Below are positions 6,801 through 12,589 of a stretch of 12,589 bases of DNA, in pieces. The position numbers were made by a program, and so were the translations under genes. Under the pieces are notes generated by a model. The model was not told where the DNA came from, made no database searches, and worked only from the letters and a program-made list of their open reading frames with translations. This stretch comes from Gammaproteobacteria bacterium (GTDB lineage Bacteria; Pseudomonadota; Gammaproteobacteria; UBA6429; Thiohalophilaceae): the NCBI GenBank assembly GCA_029882235.1, contig JAOULB010000019.1, positions 1-12,589 on the forward strand, read 5' to 3'. Numbering within the stretch: the first letter of the stretch is position 1; the number at the start of each line of letters is the position of its first letter.

Positions 6801-7925
6801 GGCAAGATTGCTGATGGTGGCCCAAATAGTCTGGCCAGCAACACCAAGATTACTAAACAGTATCTCAGCGAAGTTGAGCGCGAGAAGTGGTTCGAAATTC
6901 GCCTGCGTAATGATGATGCAAATAAACAGCTTGAAACCGTTGCCGAACAGCTCAAACAACTGCGTATTGAGTTCGATGAACGTTTTGAAGAAAAGAAAGG
7001 CAAGTTGACTACCGGTGATGATCTTGCGCCTGGTGTGTTAAAGATGGTTAAGGTCTATCTGGCTGTTAAACGTCGTATTCAACCTGGTGACAAAATGGCG
7101 GGTCGTCATGGTAACAAGGGTGTAATCTCGATGATTGTGCCTGTTGAAGACATGCCTTATAGCGAAGATGGTGAGCCTGTGGATATCGTACTGAATCCAC
7201 TCGGTGTACCTTCTCGTATGAATGTTGGACAGGTGCTTGAAACACATCTCGGCTGGGCGGCTAAAGGGCTCGGTAAGAAGATCGGTGAAATGCTGGCAAC
7301 CCAGCAGAAGGTTACCGACATTCGTAAGTTCCTGGACGATATTTACAATAAATCAGAAGGTAATCATGCCGACATCAAGTCACTGACTGATGAAGAAGTG
7401 CTCGAACTGGCGCAGAACCTGTGTATGGGTGTCCCTATGGGCACGCCTGTGTTTGACGGTGTGACGGAAGATGAAATCAAGCGGCTGCTTGATCTGGCTG
7501 GTCTGCCTCAATCGGGTCAAACTACTTTGTATGATGGTCGTACAGGTGAATCTTTCGATCGCCCAGTAACAGTAGGCTACATGTACATGCTGAAGCTGAA
7601 CCATCTGGTTGATGACAAGATGCATGCACGTTCGACGGGTCCATACAGTCTGGTTACTCAGCAACCTCTGGGTGGTAAAGCTCAGTTCGGTGGTCAGCGC
7701 TTCGGTGAAATGGAAGTGTGGGCACTGGAAGCATATGGTGCGGCTTATACCCTGCAGGAAATGCTGACAGTGAAATCGGATGACGTGAATGGTCGTACCA
7801 AGATGTACAAGAACATCGTTGATGATGACCATCGTATGGAAGCCGGTATGCCGGAATCATTCAATGTATTGCTGAAAGAAATTCGCTCGCTGGCGATTGA
7901 TATCGAGCTGGAGCAGCAGGACTAA
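3849..7925 (+). CDS. rpoB: DNA-directed RNA polymerase subunit beta
   Basis: This 1358-residue subunit forms one pincer and half of the active centre of RNA polymerase. The rifampicin pocket (residues 511-537) includes SQLSQFMDQNNPLSE and THKRRISALGPGGL; D520, H530 and S535 (E. coli D516, H526, S531) are the common susceptible residues. ETPEGPNIGLINSL begins near 566, and E817-D818 near the active site match E. coli E813-D814. K1082 and K1090 in GDKMAGRHGNKG match K1065 and K1073, which contact the initiating nucleotides. The C-terminal clamp segment includes GGKAQFGGQRFGEMEVWALEA in shortened form. Numbering is +4 versus E. coli up to 818 and +17 by 1082, so the second lineage-specific insertion is about 13 residues longer. 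GGAG at 3839-3842 precedes ATG 3849; rpoC follows after 55 bases. Confidence 0.99.
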   Translation: MGYSFTEKKRIRKDFGRRASVLEVPYLLATQIDSYREFLQADADPDKREDRGLHAAFKSVFPIVSYSGNAALEFVSFRLGTPTFDVKECQLRGVTYAAPLRVKVKLVIYDKEAKTQTIKEVREQEVYMGEMPLMTDNGTFVINGTERVIVSQLHRSPGVFFDHDRGKTHSSGKLLFNARVIPYRGSWLDFEFDPKDCLFTRIDRRRKLPITILLRALGYDNEQILDMFFEKNNFKFGKNGIELELIAERLRGETATFDMKAKDTVIVEEGRRVTARHIREFEKAKLKSLIVPEEYLLGKVMAHNVVNEETGEIIINANDELTPELIEALKESGVKEFQTIFTNDLDQGAFISKTLTIDPTTTQLEAQVEIYRMMRPGEPPTKDAAENLFNNLFFSDERYDLSAVGRMKFNRRVGRKEIEGAGTLDKQDILDVMKVLIDIRNGRGIVDDIDHLGNRRIRSVGEMAENQFRVGLVRVERAVKERLSLAESDNLMPQEMINAKPVSAAIKEFFGSSQLSQFMDQNNPLSEVTHKRRISALGPGGLTRERAGFEVRDVHPTHYGRVCPIETPEGPNIGLINSLAVYARTNSYGFLETPYRKVKNGKVTNDIDYLSAIDEAEFVIAQANAALDSKGALSDDLVSCRHQNEFTMATPDRVDYMDVSPKQIVSVAASLIPFLEHDDANRALMGSNMQRQAVPTLRAEKPVVGTGMERTVAVDSGVTVVAKRGGMVDSVDAARIVVRVNDDETVPGEPGVDIYNLTKYTRSNQNTCINQRPLVKPGDTIARGDVMADGPSTDMGELALGQNMLVAFMPWNGYNFEDSILISERVVQEDRYTTIHIEELTCVARDTKLGSEEISGDIPNVGEAALSKLDEAGIVYIGAEVKPGDILVGKVTPKGETQLTPEEKLLRAIFGEKASDVKDTSLRVSSGMIGTVIDVQVFTRDGLEKDSRAQAIEESELARIKKDLNDQRRIMEDDAYDRAEQMLIGKIADGGPNSLASNTKITKQYLSEVEREKWFEIRLRNDDANKQLETVAEQLKQLRIEFDERFEEKKGKLTTGDDLAPGVLKMVKVYLAVKRRIQPGDKMAGRHGNKGVISMIVPVEDMPYSEDGEPVDIVLNPLGVPSRMNVGQVLETHLGWAAKGLGKKIGEMLATQQKVTDIRKFLDDIYNKSEGNHADIKSLTDEEVLELAQNLCMGVPMGTPVFDGVTEDEIKRLLDLAGLPQSGQTTLYDGRTGESFDRPVTVGYMYMLKLNHLVDDKMHARSTGPYSLVTQQPLGGKAQFGGQRFGEMEVWALEAYGAAYTLQEMLTVKSDDVNGRTKMYKNIVDDDHRMEAGMPESFNVLLKEIRSLAIDIELEQQD

Positions 7926-7942
7926 TTTAATCGGAATTTGAG

Positions 7943-7957
7943 CCGGTGATTAACCGG
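7943..7957 (+). other. Small hairpin in the rpoB-rpoC spacer
   Basis: CCGGT (7943-7947) pairs with ACCGG (7953-7957) around GATTA. It lies 11 bases before the rpoC ribosome binding site TAGGAG (7968-7973), which is seven bases before the GTG start. It is too short and lacks a T-run, so it is not a terminator; rpoB and rpoC are expected to be on one mRNA. Confidence 0.4.
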
Positions 7958-7980
7958 ATAACTCGACTAGGAGTATAAAC

Positions 7981-10900
7981 GTGAAAGACTTATTGAAGAT
8001 GTTCAAACAGCAGGGTCAGACAGATGACTTTGATGCGATTCGCATCGGTCTTGCCTCTCCCCAGAAGATCCGTTCATGGTCATTCGGTGAAGTTAAAAAG
8101 CCGGAAACGATTAACTATCGTACTTTCAAGCCAGAACGTGATGGTCTGTTCTGTGCCAAGATCTTTGGCCCAGTTAAGGACTATGAATGTCTGTGTGGTA
8201 AATACAAGCGCCTCAAGCATCGCGGTGTGATCTGTGAAAAATGTGGCATCGAAGTTACCCTGGCTAAAGTGCGTCGTGAACGTATGGGTCATATTGAGCT
8301 GGCCAGCCCAGTTGCACACATCTGGTTCCTGAAGTCACTGCCTTCACGCATGGGCCTGTTACTCGATATGACTTTGCGTGATATTGAGCGCATTCTTTAT
8401 TTCGAAGCATTTGTAGTTGTTGAACCCGGTATGACTGAACTGGAACGTGGCCAGCTTCTTACCGATGAAACGTATCTTGAAGCCATTGAACAATATGGTG
8501 ATGAGTTTGTGGCAAAAATGGGCGCTGAAGCGATCCATGGTCTGTTACGTACTATTGATCTTAAAGAAGAAGCGGTACAACTGCGTGAAGATATTGGTGC
8601 AACCAAGTCTGAAACTAAATTCAAAAAACTGGGTAAACGCCTGAAGCTGGTTGAAGCCTTCATGAGTTCAGGTAATAAACCTGAATGGATGGTGATGACC
8701 GTTCTGCCAGTATTACCTCCTGAATTGCGTCCACTGGTACCACTTGAAGGTGGTCGCTTTGCAACCTCTGATCTGAATGATCTTTATCGTCGTGTTATTA
8801 ACCGTAACAACCGACTAAAAAGACTGCTTGATCTGAATGCTCCCGATATTATCGTGCGCAACGAAAAACGTATGCTGCAGGAATCTGTTGATGCCCTGTT
8901 AGATAACGGTCGTCGTGGTCGCGCAATTACTGGTTCAAACAAACGCCCACTGAAATCACTTGCCGACATGATTAAAGGTAAGCAGGGTCGTTTCCGTCAG
9001 AACCTGCTGGGTAAACGTGTTGATTACTCAGGTCGTTCAGTCATCGTGGTGGGACCGACATTGAAACTGCATCAGTGTGGTCTGCCTAAGAAAATGGCAC
9101 TGGAATTATTTAAACCATTTATCTTCAGTAAGCTGGAACGTCGTGGCATGGCCACAACCATTAAAGCTGCGAAGAAAATGGTAGAACGTGAAGGCCCTGA
9201 AGTCTGGGATATCCTCGAAGAAGTGATTCGTGAACATCCGGTTATGTTAAACCGTGCTCCAACACTTCACCGTCTGGGTATTCAGGCGTTTGAACCGACC
9301 TTGATTGAAGGTAAGGCGATCCAGCTGCACCCATTAGTATGTTCAGCATTTAACGCCGACTTCGATGGTGACCAGATGGCGGTTCACGTCCCTCTGTCGA
9401 TTGAAGCACAGCTTGAAGCACGTGCCTTGATGATGTCCACCAACAATATTCTCTCACCTGCGAATGGTGAACCGATTATCGTACCTTCACAGGACGTTGT
9501 TCTTGGTTTGTACTACATGTCACGTGAGCGTATTAATGCACAGGGCGAGGGCATGATTTTCAGTGGTACAGCTGAAGTCCATCGAGCCTACACCAGTGGT
9601 CAGGCGCATCTGCAGGCCAAGGTGAAAGTACGTATTCGTGAAGTACAAAAGAATGAAAATGGTGAGCAGGAAGTCAGCCTGACTGTAAAAGAGACGACTA
9701 TAGGTCGTGCTCTGTTGTGGGATATCGTTCCAGAAGGTCTGCCCTTTAGACTGGTCAATCAGGATTTAAATAAAAAATCGATTTCACGTCTGATTAATGA
9801 GTGTTATCGCCAGCTTGGCCTGAAAGATACTGTTATCTTCGCTGACCAGTTGATGTATACCGGATTCCGTTACTCTACCCGAGCAGGTGTTTCTTTTGGT
9901 GCCGACGATATGGTGATCCCGGAAGAGAAGGGTGCCATCCTGGGTGTTGCAGAAGAGCAGGTGAAGGAAATCGAAAATCAATATGCCTCGGGTCTGGTGA
10001 CCTTTGGCGAACGCTATAACAAAGTGGTTGATATCTGGTCGCATACCAATGATCAGGTTGCCAAGGCGATGATGGATAAGCTGGGTAAAGAAGACGTTGT
10101 GGATGCCGAGGGTAACACGGTTAAACAGCCTTCATTCAACTCTGTTTATATGATGGCCGATTCGGGTGCTCGTGGTAGTGCCGCACAGATTCGTCAGTTG
10201 GCAGGTATGCGTGGTCTGATGGCCAAACCTGATGGTTCTATTATTGAAATCCCCATCACGGCAAACTTCCGTGAAGGTCTGTCGGTGCAGCAATACTTTA
10301 TTTCAACCCACGGAGCTCGTAAGGGGCTGGCCGATACTGCATTGAAAACGGCCAACTCGGGTTATCTGACTCGTCGACTGGTTGATGTGTCACAGGATCT
10401 GGTTGTGACCGAAGATGATTGTGGTACCAGCCGTGGCCTGATGATGAGCAGTTTGATTGAAGGTGGTGATGTTGTTGAGCCTCTGAGTGAACGTGTACTC
10501 GGTCGTGTTGTAGCACAGGATGTTACTAGTGCTGAAGGTGATCAGGCCCTGATTGAGCGGGGTACCTTGCTCGATGAACAATGGGTAACCCGCCTGGAAG
10601 AGCTTGGTGTCGATCACATCCTGGTACGTTCACCAAATACCTGTGAAAGTACACATGGTGTCTGCTCTAACTGTTATGGCCGTGATCTCGCACGTGGACA
10701 CAAGGTCAACGTCGGTGAGGCTGTAGGTGTTATCGCTGCACAGTCGATCGGTGAGCCGGGTACCCAGCTGACCATGCGTACCTTCCATATTGGTGGTGCG
10801 GCGAGTCGTTCAGCTGCAATTAATAATATTGAAGTCAAAACCAAGGGTTCAGTACGTTTGCACAACATAAAAACTGTGCAACATGCCAATGGTAACTTCG

Positions 10901-12198
10901 TAGCGGTTTCCCGCTCTGGTGAAATCACAATTCTGGATGATCATGGCCGTGAACGTGAACGCTATAAGGTACCCTATGGTGCAGGTATTTCTGTAAAAGA
11001 GGGTGATACGGTTGAAGCCGGCCAGGTTGTTGCCAACTGGGATCCGCATACTCACCCGGTTATTACGGAAGTTGATGGTCAGGTTCAATTCGTTGATATC
11101 GAGGATGGCGTAACTGTACAGTCCGAGGTTGATGAAGTCACAGGTCTTTCAAGTCTGGTTGTGATGGATCCAAAACAACGTAGTACCTCAGCCAAGGACA
11201 TGCGTCCCATGGTTAAACTGATCGATGCCGATGGTAATGACCTTGCCATTGCCGGCACCGCTGATATTCCAGCTCACTATTTCCTCCCAGCCGGTGCGAT
11301 CATCGGTCTGAAGGATGGCGATAAAGTAGGTGTGGGTGATGCTGTTGCCCGTATTCCACAGGAATCATCGAAAACTCGTGATATCACGGGTGGTCTGCCG
11401 CGTGTTGCCGACCTGTTTGAAGCTCGAAAACCGAAAGAATCCGCCATTATGGCTGAGATCACCGGTACAGTAAGTTTCGGTAAGGAAACCAAAGGTAAAC
11501 AGCGCCTGGTGATTACACCGAATGAAGGCGATGTTTATGAAGAACTGATCCCCAAATGGCGCCATGTCACCGTGTTTGAAGGTGAGCAGGTAGAAAAGGG
11601 TGAAGTTATTGCCGAGGGTGAACCAAATCCGCATGACATATTGCGTCTGCTCGGTGTTGAGGCGCTGGGTCGTTATATCGTCAATGAGGTGCAGGATGTT
11701 TACCGTCTGCAGGGTGTGAAGATTAATGACAAGCACATTGAAGTCATTGTTCGTCAGATGCTGCGTAAGGCTGAGATCGTCAATCCGGGTGATACCCCCT
11801 TCCTTAAAGGTGAGCAGGTTGATCGTTCGCGCGTTCTGGAAGAAAACGAGAAGGCCAAAGCCGCGGATAAACTTCCTGCGACGTATGAGCCGCTGTTATT
11901 GGGTATTACCAAGGCCTCGCTGGCAACTGAATCCTTTATTTCAGCCGCGTCCTTCCAGGAAACCACCCGCGTACTGACCGAAGCTGCCGTTACCGGCAAG
12001 GTCGATGACCTGCGTGGACTGAAGGAAAACGTGATTGTGGGTCGTTTGATCCCAGCTGGAACCGGGCTGGCCTTCCATGCCGAGCGTCGCCGCAAGCGCA
12101 AAGCTCAGGAAAGCATGGAAGCCCTGCTAGAGGCCGAAACAGCTGCTCTGGAGGACGGATCGTCGGAATCCTCAGCCGAAGCGGTCAACGAGAGCTAA
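7981..12198 (+). CDS. rpoC: DNA-directed RNA polymerase subunit beta' (GTG start)
   Basis: This 1405-residue subunit (E. coli 1407) holds the catalytic Mg2+ and the clamp. The zinc-binding domain near the N-terminus uses C70, C72, C85 and C88. The catalytic NADFDGD motif places D460, D462 and D464 at the E. coli positions. The bridge helix region (about 770-805) contains GLSVQQYFISTHGARKG. The second zinc site is C814, C888, C895 and C898. The trigger loop contains GEPGTQLTMRTFHIGGAASR with H936, and is followed by a long domain of about 190 residues that matches the SI3 insertion of Proteobacteria. GTG 7981 is chosen from TAGGAG at 7968-7973 and the family start (M)KDLLKMFKQQ; E. coli rpoC also begins with GTG. 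All key residues are intact. Confidence 0.99.
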   Translation: MKDLLKMFKQQGQTDDFDAIRIGLASPQKIRSWSFGEVKKPETINYRTFKPERDGLFCAKIFGPVKDYECLCGKYKRLKHRGVICEKCGIEVTLAKVRRERMGHIELASPVAHIWFLKSLPSRMGLLLDMTLRDIERILYFEAFVVVEPGMTELERGQLLTDETYLEAIEQYGDEFVAKMGAEAIHGLLRTIDLKEEAVQLREDIGATKSETKFKKLGKRLKLVEAFMSSGNKPEWMVMTVLPVLPPELRPLVPLEGGRFATSDLNDLYRRVINRNNRLKRLLDLNAPDIIVRNEKRMLQESVDALLDNGRRGRAITGSNKRPLKSLADMIKGKQGRFRQNLLGKRVDYSGRSVIVVGPTLKLHQCGLPKKMALELFKPFIFSKLERRGMATTIKAAKKMVEREGPEVWDILEEVIREHPVMLNRAPTLHRLGIQAFEPTLIEGKAIQLHPLVCSAFNADFDGDQMAVHVPLSIEAQLEARALMMSTNNILSPANGEPIIVPSQDVVLGLYYMSRERINAQGEGMIFSGTAEVHRAYTSGQAHLQAKVKVRIREVQKNENGEQEVSLTVKETTIGRALLWDIVPEGLPFRLVNQDLNKKSISRLINECYRQLGLKDTVIFADQLMYTGFRYSTRAGVSFGADDMVIPEEKGAILGVAEEQVKEIENQYASGLVTFGERYNKVVDIWSHTNDQVAKAMMDKLGKEDVVDAEGNTVKQPSFNSVYMMADSGARGSAAQIRQLAGMRGLMAKPDGSIIEIPITANFREGLSVQQYFISTHGARKGLADTALKTANSGYLTRRLVDVSQDLVVTEDDCGTSRGLMMSSLIEGGDVVEPLSERVLGRVVAQDVTSAEGDQALIERGTLLDEQWVTRLEELGVDHILVRSPNTCESTHGVCSNCYGRDLARGHKVNVGEAVGVIAAQSIGEPGTQLTMRTFHIGGAASRSAAINNIEVKTKGSVRLHNIKTVQHANGNFVAVSRSGEITILDDHGRERERYKVPYGAGISVKEGDTVEAGQVVANWDPHTHPVITEVDGQVQFVDIEDGVTVQSEVDEVTGLSSLVVMDPKQRSTSAKDMRPMVKLIDADGNDLAIAGTADIPAHYFLPAGAIIGLKDGDKVGVGDAVARIPQESSKTRDITGGLPRVADLFEARKPKESAIMAEITGTVSFGKETKGKQRLVITPNEGDVYEELIPKWRHVTVFEGEQVEKGEVIAEGEPNPHDILRLLGVEALGRYIVNEVQDVYRLQGVKINDKHIEVIVRQMLRKAEIVNPGDTPFLKGEQVDRSRVLEENEKAKAADKLPATYEPLLLGITKASLATESFISAASFQETTRVLTEAAVTGKVDDLRGLKENVIVGRLIPAGTGLAFHAERRRKRKAQESMEALLEAETAALEDGSSESSAEAVNES

Positions 12199-12238
12199 AA
12201 ATACCCCGCGAAAAGGTGAATTTGGACCGGGATTCCTG

Positions 12239-12267
12239 TTGACGGGAACCCCCTGATTCAATACAAT
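12239..12267 (+). promoter_or_regulatory. Sigma-70 promoter upstream of rpsL (str operon)
   Basis: TTGACG (12239-12244) and TACAAT (12262-12267) are separated by 17 bases; each box matches the consensus at five of six positions. The bases after the -10 box, CTCGCGCC, form a GC-rich discriminator of the kind found at rRNA and r-protein promoters repressed by ppGpp. Transcription would start near 12274-12278, about 70 bases before rpsL. This is the best promoter I see in the window. Confidence 0.8.
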
Positions 12268-12278
12268 CTCGCGCCTTA

Positions 12279-12325
12279 CGACAGGTCGGACACTTCTTTG
12301 GAAGCTCCGGCCTGTCGTTTATTTT
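12279..12325 (+). terminator. Intrinsic terminator between rpoC and rpsL
   Basis: CGACAGGTCGGA (12279-12290) pairs with TCCGGCCTGTCG (12306-12317), giving 12 pairs with one G-T wobble. An inner CTTC/GAAG stem extends it, and TTTATTTT (12318-12325) follows immediately. This is a classic rho-independent terminator for rpoBC read-through. It also lies downstream of the rpsL promoter, so it would form at the very 5' end of the str mRNA and may act as an attenuator or 5'-protecting hairpin there. Confidence 0.8.
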
Positions 12326-12343
12326 CTGGAGTTTGGAAGATTT

Positions 12344-12589
12344 ATGACAACGATAAACCAGTTGGTACGTAAACCTCGCAAGAGCAAGGTTGAAAAGAGT
12401 AATGTCCCAGCGCTGGAGGCCTGCCCACAGCGACGTGGTGTCTGTACGCGTGTTTATACCACCACGCCTAAAAAGCCGAACTCGGCAATGCGTAAAGTGG
12501 CTCGTGTCAGATTAACCAATGGCCATGAAGTAAGTAGCTACATTGGTGGTGAAGGCCATAACCTGCAGGAGCACTCAGTAGTGCTGATT
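12344..12589 (+). CDS. rpsL: 30S ribosomal protein S12, N-terminal 82 residues (runs off window)
   Basis: The frame from ATG 12344 encodes MTTINQLVRKPRKSKVEK, then NVPALEACPQRRGVCTRVY, TTTPKKPNSAMRKVARVRL and SSYIGGEGHNLQEHS, a clear match to S12 (about 124 aa in the family). S12 lies at the decoding centre and controls accuracy. Lysine 43, the residue commonly changed in streptomycin resistance, is wild type; the second such site lies just beyond the window. Ribosome binding is somewhat unclear: GGAG at 12328-12331 is twelve bases upstream, and GGAAG at 12335-12339 only four. It is the expected first gene of the str operon (rpsL-rpsG-fusA-tuf). Confidence 0.97.
   Translation, partial: MTTINQLVRKPRKSKVEKSNVPALEACPQRRGVCTRVYTTTPKKPNSAMRKVARVRLTNGHEVSSYIGGEGHNLQEHSVVLI

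Noticed and set aside
12229..12252. Hairpin GGGATTCC/GGAACCCC after rpoC as terminator
   Set aside because: It has one mismatch, no T-run follows and it overlaps the -35 box; the strong terminator is at 12279-12325.
1..12589. Undescribed system, mobile element, CRISPR or transferred gene
   Set aside because: All coding space is explained by conserved housekeeping genes in a standard order, with intact key residues and no transposase, repeat array or foreign gene.

Overview
This window is an ordinary but complete stretch of the bacterial transcription/translation core cluster: the 3' end of tuf, tRNA-Trp(CCA), secE, nusG, rplK, rplA, rplJ, rplL, rpoB, rpoC and the 5' part of rpsL, all on the + strand. 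The proteins look gammaproteobacterial. RpoC catalytic and zinc-binding residues fall at exactly the E. coli numbers (D460/D462/D464, C70/C72/C85/C88, C814/C888/C895/C898, H936). RpoB and RpoC both appear to carry the large lineage-specific insertions typical of Proteobacteria. tRNA-Trp between tuf and secE, and rpsL directly after rpoC, is the compact order seen in many non-enteric gammaproteobacteria such as pseudomonads. The genus cannot be named from the sequence alone.

Layout: bases 1-127 are the EF-Tu C-terminus. Bases 128-219 hold two stem-loops, and 220-295 encode tRNA-Trp. secE (330-680) and nusG (686-1219) are tightly coupled. A stem-loop and a probable L1-type translational operator precede rplK (1307-1738), which abuts rplA (1739-2434). 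A structured leader of about 260 bases, resembling the L10 leader, precedes rplJ (2697-3227, GTG start). rplL follows (3258-3638). A 210-base spacer holds a long RNase III-type hairpin, then come rpoB (3849-7925) and rpoC (7981-12198, GTG start). The 145-base gap after rpoC carries a near-consensus sigma-70 promoter and then a strong intrinsic terminator, just before rpsL (12344 to the window edge).

Together the genes supply translation elongation (EF-Tu, tRNA-Trp, the L11/L1 stalk and L10-L7/L12 stalk, S12), protein export (SecE), and RNA polymerase beta and beta' with elongation factor NusG. The spacers look like the places where output of each block is tuned: r-protein autoregulation (L1, L10), RNase III processing between rplL and rpoB, and promoter/attenuation before the str operon.

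I found no undescribed system, mobile element, CRISPR array or foreign gene. Points worth a second look are non-coding: the tuf-trnW inverted repeat, a hairpin that sequesters the tRNA CCA end, the leader structures, and the promoter-before-terminator arrangement upstream of rpsL.
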